Positions 1 through 9,864 of a DNA stretch of 64,000 nt are shown one piece after another (within the stretch, counting starts at the first letter, position 1; every line of letters begins with the position of its first letter). A model generated the notes under the pieces. That model saw only the letters and a list, made by a program, of their open reading frames with translations. It was not told where the DNA came from and did not search any database. The translations under genes were made by a program, and so were the position numbers. Source of the DNA: Clostridia bacterium. Lineage in GTDB: Bacteria; Bacillota; Clostridia; Oscillospirales; Acutalibacteraceae. The DNA is taken from assembly GCA_017436255.1 (NCBI GenBank), contig JAFSDK010000044.1:17281-81280 (forward strand). Direction: 5' to 3'.

Positions 1-2
1 TC

Positions 3-3000
3 GGTGCTATTCCATTTGTAACTAAAGATTATTGGGATGCTCTTAGCTTAGGCGGTCCGCGTTCATCTTCTGAAGCGGGCGGTACCGGTTATGATTCAAG
101 TAAAATATTTATGTATAATGCATATTATTATGCATATATTCGCGAAGATTATGTGAGCGAAGATGGCATTAAACTTTCCGACCTTGGCGTATATAACGTT
201 TCACTTAACTTTGAACACTTGAACCCCGGCAAGTACTTCCAAAAGTATACTGCTTCTACCGACACCTATGGTGCAATAGCTAGTGCATATAACGGCTTTG
301 GTGTTATGGGACGTATCGACTTTGCAGATCAAACCTACTACAAAAAAGGTTCTTCTACAATGCAGAGCTTTATGTATGATGCAAAGGGCACTACAAGCAC
401 TAAGCAACTTGTTATTGAAACTGCAGAAGGCACTAAAACTTCTACTGCTACCGGTGCAGGTAATTTAAATGAATACTCTTTTGGTTCATTTAACGTTAAG
501 TACAGAAACGAAAGTGTTTCCGGTACATATATTCCCACAAGAAACCTTGCTACCAATCCCACAAACGCTAGTTACTCTTTCTCGGCAAAGGCTACAGCTA
601 ATAATGGTTCAGTGGGCTTCTTTACTGAATGTCAAGACCTTGACGTATTTGACTTTACAGTTTCTTACCCTGTAAGCGTTCCTTCATACGTTGATATCAA
701 TGTTACTGCTGATAACAACGAAGTAACCGTTCCTCTTTACTCAACTATTGACCTTACTAAGTACACCTTCTCATTTGGTGGTAAAACAGTAACCGGTAAA
801 GATGTTGCTTGGTCAAGCGGCAGAAAGAACAACGGCGGAATTGTTGGCGAAGTTGATGCAATCAAAAAGACATTTACCGCTTTCTCGGTTGGCACAACAA
901 CTATTAGTGGCGTTACATTTGTAGTAACCGATAATGTTTCTACTATGGGCACTAAAAAGTTTGCTGACGTTAAGGGTAACGGCGATATAACCGTTGCACC
1001 TGTTGGTTCTTCAAATAATTACAAGGTTACTGCTATAGCAGATAACGGTTATCTATTGAAAGCCGGTGCTATTAGCGTAACTTATGCAGATGGCACTGTT
1101 AAGACAGTTCCTGTTGATGCAAATGGCGTAGCAACCATCGTTGCTGATACTATTAGTGACGTTAAGATTGTTGCAGAGTTTATCGAAAAACAAGAACTTG
1201 GTTTCGTATCACTCGGCGCAACCGTTCGTGTTGCAAAGGCTGGCACTACCGCAGGTGTTAAGTTTGGTGCACGTGCTAATAACATCAGACTTAACGGTGG
1301 TAAAGCTATTCTTGATTCAGAAGTTACCATTAATGGCGTTGATTATAAGGTTGCTGAAATTGGTAGCATTATAATCCCAACAAAATTAAATGAAGATGCA
1401 GAACTTACTGTAAATACTAAATACGTAAAGAAGACTAAGGCAACGGTTGTTTCTAATGCTTCTGAAAACTTTGCAGATATTACTGCAGTACTTACAGATA
1501 TTCCTGAAATATGGTATGGTCTTGATATTTCGTTCCGTGGTTATATTAAGTATACTAACCTTGATGGTACAGGCGTATATTATGTATATACAGACGAGAT
1601 TCAGCGTTCTTACAACGGCGTTATAGAGGTAGCTCCTGTATCTGAAACAGGTGTTACATATAATACCGCAAATACAACAGTTATGCTTACTTCTGCTAAG
1701 GCTAACTTAAAGTATGCTTTAGGCGAAGATATGATTGTTTTTGTTGACACTTATATTAACGCTAAAATGGCAAATGGTATTAATCTTAAGTATAGTATCT
1801 ATGCAGGTAATACTGATGGTTACTCGGGTGCTGCTATTGCTACCGGTACTGCAGTTTCATCTGCTGACGCTTCGGTTAAGATTTCCTATGCTACACAAAC
1901 AGCAGGTTACTATTACATGGTTGTTTCGGCACTAAGTGCAAATGGTAGCGTAGTTGTTACCGATACAATTCGTTTAGGTACCGGTCTTGAATCATTGGAC
2001 GGCACCGGTGAGTTCGATGACAACCACATTATGCTTTCATTTGGTGTTGCTTCCGATACTCATATTCGTGAAAAATACAGTAATTCTAAATTTAATCAAC
2101 ATTTTGAGGCGTTACTAAAAGTTATAAATAATCAGGCAGGTTATTATACAGACGGCACTCAGAAACTTGATGCCTTCTTAATTGCTGGTGACCTTACAAA
2201 TGCTCTTGTTGGTAATACCAACCTTAGCGGTTTGCCTAAAGATGCTACTGTATCAAATGCTTTAGAGTTTAACTATCTCGCTTATACTGAGACATCCAAT
2301 TTAAGAGATATGCTTAATAACGGAATTGGTGATGCACAGGTATTCTATAGCTTGGGTAACCACGATACAATGGGCGGCGGTAAGGCTTCCTATACAGGCG
2401 AGCCATTCACATTCCGTTCAACACTTTACTATCAACAGATATTCTCAGGTAAGCGCGTTGAACTTCCTGACGTAAGCGGATTATCAAAAGGCTATGATAA
2501 GTCACTTCTCTTTGAGGGTATGACCGATTCTGAAAAGCAAAAACTTATGTATAATGTAAATGATGATTATACAAATACTAAAGATTATATTAAGTATTAT
2601 GGTCGCGATGAAGAATCTGCACAAGAGTTTGCATATGGTAACCGTGTAATGAAGATTAACGGCATTACCTTTGTATCACTTCAAAATACAATTCTTCAGA
2701 ATGGTATTGCTCGTTATACCGATGCAACCCTTAGATTCTTAAAAGACGCACTTGATGAATCGGTTGCAAACGATCCGTCAGCTCCTGTATTTATCATAAC
2801 TCACTATCGTCCTTATGGTACTCTTGGTTTCCACTCTGACCCTGTAGATGCAGGTTCTGTTAACATTGATGAAATCCTTAAGGATTATCCTCAGGCTGTT
2901 ATTTGGGGCGGACATGAGCATGACTCACTTTTAAGTGAAACTGCTATTGTACAAACCAGAGTTGTTGACGAAAATGGCAACGTACTCGAAGATGGTTTCA

Positions 3001-3677
3001 CTTCAGTAACATCCGCTGCATCGGCTTACAATTCATCTGACGTATTTGATTATGGTTCTCAGGTATACTCTTCGTATACTCAACTTGTTCAGGTAGATAT
3101 TAATGGAAACATTCAAATTACTAAGTATCTTGTTAGTAGCCCAATTGCAGGTCAGGGAAGTACAACAACAAGTGGCAAAGAAATCGTTCAGGGTACCGAC
3201 GGTCAGTGGACCAAGTCATGGACAACTAACTCTGCCCAAGTTGTAACAAACGCTGCAAGCATTAACAATCCTTGGTACATTATCAATGCTGTTGATGATA
3301 ACGTAAGAGACGAGTATGCAGTTGATACACGCGCAGCATACTCTAAGCCTCAGTTTACAAGTACTGACGTTACAGTAAGTGGCAAGACCGTAACTTTCTC
3401 AAAGGCTGTTAACGCTCTTGGTATAGACACTGAAGATACTGCTATATTTACCTACCGTGTACAGCTTTACAATAGTAGTGGTGCACTTACTGAAACAAGG
3501 TATATTTCAGCGGGACCGCAGCAATACTCAAACTACTATGACGTGCCAATAAGTGATACTTATTCGGTAAACGTTCTTAGTTCGACACGTAAAGTTGTAA
3601 TTACTGCATTTGACTGCTGGGCATCGTATTACGACCACAGTAGATATCCGTCAATTACAGTTAATATAAGTCAATAG
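3..3677 (+). CDS. Large secreted metallophosphoesterase (5' end outside window)
   Basis: The frame is open from the window edge, so the true start and any signal peptide lie upstream; 1224 residues are visible. A calcineurin-like phosphoesterase domain is marked by the ordered metal-binding motifs DTH (about nt 2055), GD (2187), GNHD (2355), a lone THY histidine (about 2800) and GHEH (2910). Before it come long beta-rich, Thr/Val/Gly-rich segments that look like extracellular adhesive or Ig-like modules (nt 100-2000), and after it another beta-rich module (3350-3677). This architecture fits a cell-surface or secreted phosphatase or nucleotidase. The substrate cannot be told. Codon use is richer in AAC, GGT and ACC than in the neighbours, suggesting high expression or a different history. 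The phosphoesterase call is firm; the flanking modules are described only by appearance. Confidence 0.85.
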   Translation, partial: GAIPFVTKDYWDALSLGGPRSSSEAGGTGYDSSKIFMYNAYYYAYIREDYVSEDGIKLSDLGVYNVSLNFEHLNPGKYFQKYTASTDTYGAIASAYNGFGVMGRIDFADQTYYKKGSSTMQSFMYDAKGTTSTKQLVIETAEGTKTSTATGAGNLNEYSFGSFNVKYRNESVSGTYIPTRNLATNPTNASYSFSAKATANNGSVGFFTECQDLDVFDFTVSYPVSVPSYVDINVTADNNEVTVPLYSTIDLTKYTFSFGGKTVTGKDVAWSSGRKNNGGIVGEVDAIKKTFTAFSVGTTTISGVTFVVTDNVSTMGTKKFADVKGNGDITVAPVGSSNNYKVTAIADNGYLLKAGAISVTYADGTVKTVPVDANGVATIVADTISDVKIVAEFIEKQELGFVSLGATVRVAKAGTTAGVKFGARANNIRLNGGKAILDSEVTINGVDYKVAEIGSIIIPTKLNEDAELTVNTKYVKKTKATVVSNASENFADITAVLTDIPEIWYGLDISFRGYIKYTNLDGTGVYYVYTDEIQRSYNGVIEVAPVSETGVTYNTANTTVMLTSAKANLKYALGEDMIVFVDTYINAKMANGINLKYSIYAGNTDGYSGAAIATGTAVSSADASVKISYATQTAGYYYMVVSALSANGSVVVTDTIRLGTGLESLDGTGEFDDNHIMLSFGVASDTHIREKYSNSKFNQHFEALLKVINNQAGYYTDGTQKLDAFLIAGDLTNALVGNTNLSGLPKDATVSNALEFNYLAYTETSNLRDMLNNGIGDAQVFYSLGNHDTMGGGKASYTGEPFTFRSTLYYQQIFSGKRVELPDVSGLSKGYDKSLLFEGMTDSEKQKLMYNVNDDYTNTKDYIKYYGRDEESAQEFAYGNRVMKINGITFVSLQNTILQNGIARYTDATLRFLKDALDESVANDPSAPVFIITHYRPYGTLGFHSDPVDAGSVNIDEILKDYPQAVIWGGHEHDSLLSETAIVQTRVVDENGNVLEDGFTSVTSAASAYNSSDVFDYGSQVYSSYTQLVQVDINGNIQITKYLVSSPIAGQGSTTTSGKEIVQGTDGQWTKSWTTNSAQVVTNAASINNPWYIINAVDDNVRDEYAVDTRAAYSKPQFTSTDVTVSGKTVTFSKAVNALGIDTEDTAIFTYRVQLYNSSGALTETRYISAGPQQYSNYYDVPISDTYSVNVLSSTRKVVITAFDCWASYYDHSRYPSITVNISQ

Positions 3678-3686
3678 TTTAAAAAG

Positions 3687-3721
3687 AACACCCAAGACTT
3701 ATCCGTCTTGGGTGTTTTGTT
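3687..3721. terminator. Bidirectional intrinsic terminator
   Basis: A 12-bp perfect stem (AACACCCAAGAC / GTCTTGGGTGTT) with a 6-base loop. It is followed by a short T-run on the plus strand and by TTCTTTTT on the minus strand. It sits between the convergent phosphoesterase and GH13 genes. Confidence 0.85.
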
Positions 3722-3763
3722 ATACATTGGTTAAGATTTTATGAAAGAGAGTTATACAAAAAT

Positions 3764-5629
3764 TTAGAATTTAATTTTTAATATGCTTGGGGAGTTAGAT
3801 GGAATACGGAGCCACCCATCGTTATTTGGGGTATCACCATAAATGATTTCGGGATTATTTTTGAATTCGTCGGGAAGATTAACCCAAACTTCATATGGCT
3901 TAGTATTTACGCCAACTAAAATGCAGTCTTTATCACTTCGGCGCATAAAAACAACATATCCGTCTTCTGAATGTACCGGTATAAATTCACCTATGATAAG
4001 GCAATCACTTTGTCTTCGGAATTTACCGAGCATCTTATAAAACTCAAGCAGATCGCGATTTTCACGACCCCAGGGGTATGTTGCGCGGCAGAATGGGTCA
4101 TTATAACCTTCAACGCCGGCTTCATCTCCATAGAATATTGATGGTACGCCGGGTATCGTGTATTGAAGCGTTGCTGCGCATTTTAATCTTTTAACGGCAT
4201 ACTCATATTCTTCTTTATTAAGCGATTGTGCAGCTTGCCATTTTCTATCCTTAATATGTGGGTTGTATTTGCCAAGCCTTGTTAGAATACGTGCAGTATC
4301 GTGTGTACCAATATGGTTCATAAGGCATTTTACAACCTGTGGTGGATAATTTTCAGTAATTTCAAGAACTGTATCGACAAATTTACACGCATTACCATCA
4401 TTCATAAAATCAACAATGGCGTTAGCATAAGGATAATTCATTACCGAATCCAATTCTTTGCCGAGCAAAAATCTACGACGTGTGCCGTAACTTATTTTAT
4501 TAGATGCATCCTCCCAAACTTCACCCAAAAGGTAAGAGTCGGGATTTTCAGACTTCATAGCACTGCGTATGTTTTTAATAAACTCATCGGGCAATTCATC
4601 AGCAACGTCAAGTCGCCAACCCGAAACACCTTTTTTTAGCCAATATTTAATTACGCCGTTTTCACCCGTAATGAATTCGTTATAATCTTTATTATTTTCT
4701 CTAACTTCGGGTAGGGTGGTGATTCCCCACCAAGCCTCGTAAGTCTCAGGCCACGCTTCAAACTTAAACCAGTTGTAGTAGGGCGAATTTTCGCAGTTGT
4801 AAGCGCCAAGCGAGTTGTATCGACCATATCGGTTAAAATAAATGCTATCGTCACCCGTATGCGAGAAAACGCCGTCAAGAATTATCTTAATACCTAACTC
4901 TTCGGCCTTTTTACAAAGAAGTTCTAAATCTTTTTCGTTACCTAAATGCGGATCAATTTTCAAATAATCGGCGGTGTTGTAGCGGTGATTTGAGTGTGCC
5001 TCAAAAATAGGATTTAAATAAATACAGTTTACACCGAGTGATGCTATATAGGGCAGTTTTTCGGCAATACCCAAAAGGTCACCACCGTAATAATCGTTTG
5101 AAAGGGAACAAACACCGTTGTTTTGACGGTATTCGGGTTGTTTGGACCAATCTTCACAGATATATCGGTCGGCGGGTATATTCTTTTTCGCCATGCCCGA
5201 ATTATAAAAACGGTCGGGGAATATTTGGTAAATAATACCGCCATCAAGCCAATTTGGAGTATTAAAGTCGTTATCATATACTGTTTGTTGCCAAGGTTTG
5301 CCGTCGCGTGACACGAATCCTGTCGAATGTGCACATTTTGTTACGAAAAATTCGCCGTAACGGCTTTCATATCTAAAATAATACCAGTATAGACCTGTAT
5401 CTAATGTGAGTTCACAGTCCCAAAATTGATAATTTTCAAGCCCTTCAGCAGGTGTCAAAGGTATCTCTTGCGTAGTGCTTGTGAAATCATTTATTAAAAT
5501 AAGATATGCCGCCGTACAATAGGCGTCATTATGCAGCAATAGCCGTAACTTCAGGTTTTCACCCGAAGCTACGGCTCCTATTTTTGAACGATAAATTGGA
5601 TTTCGCGAGTCAAAAGGATAGTACTGCAT
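3764..5629 (-). CDS. GH13 alpha-glycosidase (neopullulanase/cyclomaltodextrinase-like)
   Basis: This 621-residue intracellular enzyme (no signal peptide) should hydrolyse alpha-1,4 (and perhaps alpha-1,6) links in maltodextrins or glycogen. Residues 1-125 form a beta-rich N-terminal domain like CBM34. The catalytic barrel follows, with GH13 signatures in order: DGVFSHTG (region I), GWRLDVADE with the nucleophile Asp near 340 (region II), GEVWED with the acid/base Glu near 370 (region III) and GTHDTARI with His-Asp near 442 (region IV). All catalytic residues are present. The start ATG follows AGGAG by 5 bases. The gene lies 8 bases after the glycogen phosphorylase gene, so the two are almost certainly co-transcribed and act together on storage glucan. 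The exact specificity within GH13 cannot be read from the sequence. Confidence 0.9.
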   Translation of the reverse strand: MQYYPFDSRNPIYRSKIGAVASGENLKLRLLLHNDAYCTAAYLILINDFTSTTQEIPLTPAEGLENYQFWDCELTLDTGLYWYYFRYESRYGEFFVTKCAHSTGFVSRDGKPWQQTVYDNDFNTPNWLDGGIIYQIFPDRFYNSGMAKKNIPADRYICEDWSKQPEYRQNNGVCSLSNDYYGGDLLGIAEKLPYIASLGVNCIYLNPIFEAHSNHRYNTADYLKIDPHLGNEKDLELLCKKAEELGIKIILDGVFSHTGDDSIYFNRYGRYNSLGAYNCENSPYYNWFKFEAWPETYEAWWGITTLPEVRENNKDYNEFITGENGVIKYWLKKGVSGWRLDVADELPDEFIKNIRSAMKSENPDSYLLGEVWEDASNKISYGTRRRFLLGKELDSVMNYPYANAIVDFMNDGNACKFVDTVLEITENYPPQVVKCLMNHIGTHDTARILTRLGKYNPHIKDRKWQAAQSLNKEEYEYAVKRLKCAATLQYTIPGVPSIFYGDEAGVEGYNDPFCRATYPWGRENRDLLEFYKMLGKFRRQSDCLIIGEFIPVHSEDGYVVFMRRSDKDCILVGVNTKPYEVWVNLPDEFKNNPEIIYGDTPNNDGWLRIPSNSPSILKIKF

Positions 5630-5637
5630 ATCTGCTC

Positions 5638-8043
5638 CTAGTCTAATGGTTTAACGTTCCAAATTGTTTCGGCATAGTCTTTAATTGAGCGGTCGGCAGC
5701 AAAGATGCCCGACTTAGCAATGTTAATAAGTGACATCTTGTTCCAAGTAAGAGTATCTTTATATAACTCATCGGCTTTATTGTGTGCTCTGCAATAATCG
5801 GCAAAATCTGCCAAAGCCATATAAGAGTCAATGCCTGTAATTGTGTTATAAACGTCTGAGAAATCTTGTCCACCGATGCCTTTATTTATAAAGTCAAGTG
5901 CTTCTTTTAATATGGGGTTGTTTTCATAATAAGGCTTGGGATTATAACCTGATTTCTTAAGTCGCATAACTTCAGGTGTTTCCATACCGAAGATAATGAT
6001 GTTATCATCACCAACTGCCTCGTGAATTTCAACGTTGGCACCGTCCTCGGTACCTAAAGTGATAGCACCGTTCATCATTAACTTCATATTACCAGTACCA
6101 CTGGCTTCGGTCGATGCCAAAGATATCTGCTCACTGATATTTGCGGCAGGAATCATAAGTTCAGCCAAGGTTACACGATAATCTTCCATAAATACAATCT
6201 TTAATTTATCCTTAACAATGGGGTCGGCATCAATTACCTTTGCCAACTGATTTATCATGTGGATAAACTTCTTGGCAAGCAGATAACCGGGAGCCGCCTT
6301 AGCGCCGAAAATATAGGTTTTAGGCTGGAATTCAGCGGTGGGATTGTTCTTGATATAAAGATATTCTGCTATGATGTGTAATGCGTTAAGGTGCTGACGC
6401 TTATATTCGTGCAAACGCTTAACCTGCATATCGAAAATTGAGTCGGGGTTTACCGAAACACCGCTGTTGTTCTGTAAATAGTTTGCAAGGCGAACCTTGT
6501 TAGCGCGTTTAATTTCATCAAGTTTTTTAAGAACTGTCTTATCATCTGCATACTTTTCAAGATCTGCAAGGTGAGAAGCATCTGCCACAAATTCATCACC
6601 AATAAGTTCGGTAATATATTTGGTGAGTAGGGGGTTAGCCTGACAGAGCCAACGTCTGTGAGCGATACCGTTAGTAACGTTCTTAAACTTATCTGGTGTC
6701 ATTTTATAGTAGTCGTTAAATAGTGAATCCTTAAGAATTTCACTGTGAAGACGTGAAACACCATTTACCGAGTGCGAAGCCGCTACACAGAGGTTAGCCA
6801 TATGAATCATACCGTTTTTAATGATGGCGGTACGTTCAACAATTGACGGGTCGCAGGTATCGTTAAGTGTCTCAATACGGAAACGACGGTCTATTTCGCG
6901 AACGATTTGATAAATACGGGGTAATCTGTGTTTAAAGAGGTCTTCTTGCCAACATTCGAGAGCCTCTGCCATAACGGTGTGGTTAGTGTAGGCAACGGTA
7001 CCCTTAACAATGTTCCAAGCCTTATCCCAAGTATAACCACACTCATCAAGTAAGAATCGCATAAGTTCAGGTATACAAAGGGTGGGGTGAGTATCATTGA
7101 TGTGAATGGCTACCTTTTCTGGTAGGTTTTCAAGTGTATTATAGTGTCTTAAGTGGCGATTCAAAATATCTTGTATAGAAGCCGATACCAAGAAGTATTG
7201 TTGACGAAGACGTAGTGATTTTCCTTCCATATGGTTATCTTCAGGATAAAGCACTTTACTAATAACTTCGGTGTTAGCCTTCTCTTCAAGCGCCTTAACG
7301 TAGTCGCCTTGATTGAATGCCGACATATTTATATCTTGGTATTCTGCAGACCAAAGACGAAGAGCATTTACTGTTTCGCCGTTTTTACCTGCTACCATAA
7401 GGTCGTAGGGCATAGCACGAACAGTTGTATAATCTTCATGAATAATGTTGTGGTGATTCCCGTCCCACCATTCTTTAATATGACCATTAAATTTTACGTC
7501 AACCGCCGATGCGGGACGAGGTTCTAGCCAAACACTGCCACCGGGTAACCAGAAGTCAGGCATTTCGGTCTGCCAACCGTCAACCAATTTTTGACGGAAA
7601 ATACCAAACTCATATTTAATACAATAACCCATAGCAGGGTAGTTACCGGTTGAAAGCGCGTCAAGAAAACAAGCTGCAAGTCGACCAAGACCACCATTGC
7701 CGAGACCGGCATCGGGTTCAAGCTCATAAAGATTTTCAAGTTTTACGTCAAATTTTTTGAGAGCTTTGGCAACAGTTTTTTCAAGGTCAAGGTTAAAAAG
7801 ATTGTTTTTAAGTGAACGACCCATAAGGAATTCCATACTAAGATAATAAACTGTTTTAGCTTGTTGCTCAGCAGATTTTTTCTTATAGGCAGTTCTGCGC
7901 TCGTTCATTATTTCTAACAGAACTAAAACAGTTGCTTTATAAAAAAGGTCATCTGAAGCGTGTTCAACTCCAACACCGAAATTATGGGATAATTTGCGTT
8001 CAATCATCGTTGCGATTTTCTCACTACTATATTTAATACCCAT
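5638..8043 (-). CDS. glgP: Glycogen/starch/maltodextrin phosphorylase
   Basis: This 801-residue GT35 phosphorylase releases glucose-1-phosphate from alpha-1,4-glucans using pyridoxal phosphate. The PLP-lysine motif EASGTGNMK is present (Lys near residue 654), followed by the GTEDGANVEI stretch; GNGGLGRLAA near the N-terminus and the length are typical of the family. I place the start at the ATG (8043) because GAGGAG ends 9 bases before it; an upstream in-frame GTG at 8052 would touch the Shine-Dalgarno. It is the first gene of a two-gene operon with the GH13 enzyme, which would trim branches or short products that the phosphorylase cannot use. Whether the preferred substrate is glycogen or maltodextrin is not visible, so malP is an alternative name. 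Confidence 0.95.
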   Translation of the reverse strand: MGIKYSSEKIATMIERKLSHNFGVGVEHASDDLFYKATVLVLLEIMNERRTAYKKKSAEQQAKTVYYLSMEFLMGRSLKNNLFNLDLEKTVAKALKKFDVKLENLYELEPDAGLGNGGLGRLAACFLDALSTGNYPAMGYCIKYEFGIFRQKLVDGWQTEMPDFWLPGGSVWLEPRPASAVDVKFNGHIKEWWDGNHHNIIHEDYTTVRAMPYDLMVAGKNGETVNALRLWSAEYQDINMSAFNQGDYVKALEEKANTEVISKVLYPEDNHMEGKSLRLRQQYFLVSASIQDILNRHLRHYNTLENLPEKVAIHINDTHPTLCIPELMRFLLDECGYTWDKAWNIVKGTVAYTNHTVMAEALECWQEDLFKHRLPRIYQIVREIDRRFRIETLNDTCDPSIVERTAIIKNGMIHMANLCVAASHSVNGVSRLHSEILKDSLFNDYYKMTPDKFKNVTNGIAHRRWLCQANPLLTKYITELIGDEFVADASHLADLEKYADDKTVLKKLDEIKRANKVRLANYLQNNSGVSVNPDSIFDMQVKRLHEYKRQHLNALHIIAEYLYIKNNPTAEFQPKTYIFGAKAAPGYLLAKKFIHMINQLAKVIDADPIVKDKLKIVFMEDYRVTLAELMIPAANISEQISLASTEASGTGNMKLMMNGAITLGTEDGANVEIHEAVGDDNIIIFGMETPEVMRLKKSGYNPKPYYENNPILKEALDFINKGIGGQDFSDVYNTITGIDSYMALADFADYCRAHNKADELYKDTLTWNKMSLINIAKSGIFAADRSIKDYAETIWNVKPLD

Positions 8044-8086
8044 TATAAACACTCCTCACAGTATATAAATATATTTTTCCAAGAAT

Positions 8087-8115
8087 ATAATAACTTATTC
8101 TAAAGTTTTTTTCAA
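8087..8115 (-). promoter_or_regulatory. Sigma-A-type promoter of glgP-GH13 operon
   Basis: On the minus strand, TTGAAA (8110-8115) and TATTAT (8087-8092) are separated by 17 bases. The expected start of transcription is about 40 bases before the glgP ATG. Confidence 0.7.
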
Positions 8116-8245
8116 GTAGATACATAGATTTGATTTTTGCGTTTTTTTATGCAAATAGCACAATAACAGATTAATTGATTTCCCAAAAAGGAGATTTTGT
8201 TTGTTTAAAACAAATAAAAATTAAGAGTAAACTAAGCATAATAAA

Positions 8246-8269
8246 AAGGCATCTGAAACCAGATGCCTT
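8246..8269 (-). terminator. Intrinsic terminator of the 54-residue membrane protein gene
   Basis: A 10-bp stem AAGGCATCTG / CAGATGCCTT with a 4-base loop, followed on the minus strand by TTTATTATG. The 200 bases between here and the glgP start otherwise hold only the glgP promoter. Confidence 0.8.
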
Positions 8270-8274
8270 AAATT

Positions 8275-8439
8275 TTATTGTTCTTCAAACTCCTCAGGTG
8301 AGCAGTCACACTCAATATAACCGTCGTAACAATCATTACGCTTCTTTAAAAATCTGTCAACAACAATTGCAACACCGGCAGCAATAGCAATTATACCGAT
8401 TACAATAGCAATAGCGGATAAAACATTTTTAGCTTTCAT
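8275..8439 (-). CDS. Small single-pass membrane protein
   Basis: A 54-residue protein with one hydrophobic helix (about residues 5-28, rich in Ile/Ala/Val) followed by a basic stretch (RFLKKR) and an acidic Cys-containing tail (CYDGYIECDC, then EEFEEQ). It is not a family I recognise. The start is set at the ATG at 8439 because AGAAAGGA lies 8 bases upstream; longer in-frame starts lack such a site. It has its own near-consensus promoter and its own terminator, so it is a single-gene unit. Promoter quality and the terminator argue that it is real. Function is unknown. Confidence 0.75.
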   Translation of the reverse strand: MKAKNVLSAIAIVIGIIAIAAGVAIVVDRFLKKRNDCYDGYIECDCSPEEFEEQ

Positions 8440-8463
8440 AAAACCCATCCTTTCTTGAGTTTT

Positions 8464-8492
8464 ATTATACAATAACTTTTTTAGAATGTCAA
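8464..8492 (-). promoter_or_regulatory. Consensus sigma-A promoter of small membrane protein gene
   Basis: On the minus strand, TTGACA (8487-8492), a 17-base spacer and TATAAT (8464-8469): a perfect match in both hexamers. Confidence 0.85.
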
Positions 8493-8517
8493 TTAATAAT
8501 ATTATATACTAAAACAA

Positions 8518-8545
8518 TTGCAAAATTGATAAAAAGTGGTATAAT
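8518..8545 (+). promoter_or_regulatory. Promoter of M16-lgt-folD operon
   Basis: TTGCAA (8518-8523), a 16-base spacer and TATAAT (8540-8545), about 35 bases before the GTG start of the first M16 gene. Confidence 0.7.
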
Positions 8546-8583
8546 AATATAATAAAAATTTATGTTACCATCGGAGGTATATC

Positions 8584-9864
8584 GTGGGAGCAAAACTGGT
8601 AAATATAACGAATGGCGTTGACGGAGTTTTTATTGAAAATTCTCGGTTTAATACTACTATTATTTCTTTTAATTGTTACTTACCAATTAAAAAGTCAGAT
8701 ATCGCATCTAATGCCTTATTACCATATATTTTAACGTCGTGTTCAGAAGAGTATGAAAATTTTACGTTGCTTAATCGTAGATTTAATATGCTTTATGGTG
8801 CAGATCTTGAGGTTAGTGTTGATAAAACGGGCGATACACAACATATTAAATTTTCGGTTTCGGTTATTAATGACCGATTTGCTTTTGATGGTTCGTCAAT
8901 TGTTTTGGATGCGACCAACCTAATTCTTTCCTTAATTTTCAAGCCGCGACTTAATGGCAAAAGTTTTTATGATGAAGATATAAATCGTGAAAAGCGTAAA
9001 ATGGTTGAAAACATTTTAGGCGAGATTAATGAGAAACGATTGTATGCTAAAAATCGTATAATTGCTGAAATGTATAAAGGTTTGCCTTATGGTATTTCAA
9101 AGTATGGTGAACTGGATGATGTTGAGAAACTTGACGGTTCTGATTTATATTCTGCTTGGCAGAGACTTCTTTTAAATTCCTATGTTCGTGTACAGGTAAT
9201 CGGTGATGTTTTGCCTAAAGATTTTTTTGATACTGTAGCTCAGAGATTTGCTGACATTCCACGTAACCCATATACTGATTATAAGGCGTTTTCAACCCTT
9301 GAGCCAAGTGATACGGTTCATTACGTGACAGATAAAATGAATGTTTCGCAAGGCAAGTTGGTTTTAGGTTTTACAAGTGAAACAAACGGAGTGAATTGTT
9401 ATAAATTTAATGTTATGACCGATATCTTTGGTGGCGGACCATATTCAAAACTGTTTGAAAACGTTCGTGAAAAGATGAGTCTGTGTTACTATTGTTCTGC
9501 TTCTCCTGCCGTTACTAAAGGTCATTTATTGGTTGAATCAGGCGTTGAATTTGATAATATGGAAAGGGCCGAAAAAGAAATTTTAAATCAATTAATCGCG
9601 GTACAAAACGGCGATTTTGACGATACCACTTTTGAAGCATCAATTAAAAGTATTTGTGGTTCTCTTAAGTCTTGTAACGATAGTCTGGGTTCACTTGATT
9701 CTTGGTATGCAACACGCATTTTTACTGATGAGTTGGTTTCACCTGATGATGCTATTGAAGAAATATCAAAAATCACCAAACAACAGGTTATCGATACCGC
9801 ACGAGGTATCAAACTTCATACCGTTTATAAATTGATTGGGGAAGGAAGTGCACGTGATGAATAA
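8584..9864 (+). CDS. M16 (insulinase-like) family protein lacking the zinc motif, YmfF-like
   Basis: A 426-residue cytoplasmic protein with the overall M16 fold pattern (two-lobed, with a GKLVLGF-type strand in the middle and a glycine-rich loop FGGGPYSKLFENVREK). The inverted zinc motif HxxEH is absent from its N-terminal part, so it is predicted to be the non-catalytic partner of the next gene product, as in the Bacillus YmfF/YmfH pair. The GTG start follows GGAGG by 6 bases. It overlaps the next gene by 8 bases, which suggests translational coupling and equal amounts. The physiological substrate of such pairs is not well defined; a peptide-processing role is inferred. Confidence 0.8.
   Translation: MGAKLVNITNGVDGVFIENSRFNTTIISFNCYLPIKKSDIASNALLPYILTSCSEEYENFTLLNRRFNMLYGADLEVSVDKTGDTQHIKFSVSVINDRFAFDGSSIVLDATNLILSLIFKPRLNGKSFYDEDINREKRKMVENILGEINEKRLYAKNRIIAEMYKGLPYGISKYGELDDVEKLDGSDLYSAWQRLLLNSYVRVQVIGDVLPKDFFDTVAQRFADIPRNPYTDYKAFSTLEPSDTVHYVTDKMNVSQGKLVLGFTSETNGVNCYKFNVMTDIFGGGPYSKLFENVREKMSLCYYCSASPAVTKGHLLVESGVEFDNMERAEKEILNQLIAVQNGDFDDTTFEASIKSICGSLKSCNDSLGSLDSWYATRIFTDELVSPDDAIEEISKITKQQVIDTARGIKLHTVYKLIGEGSARDE

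Noticed and set aside
4301-4639. Plus-strand ORF of 112 codons within the GH13 gene
   Set aside because: It is antisense to the catalytic barrel with all four GH13 regions; no independent support.
8175-8387. Plus-strand ORF of 70 codons
   Set aside because: It crosses a terminator hairpin and the 54-residue gene on the opposite strand, and has no ribosome site or recognisable domain.
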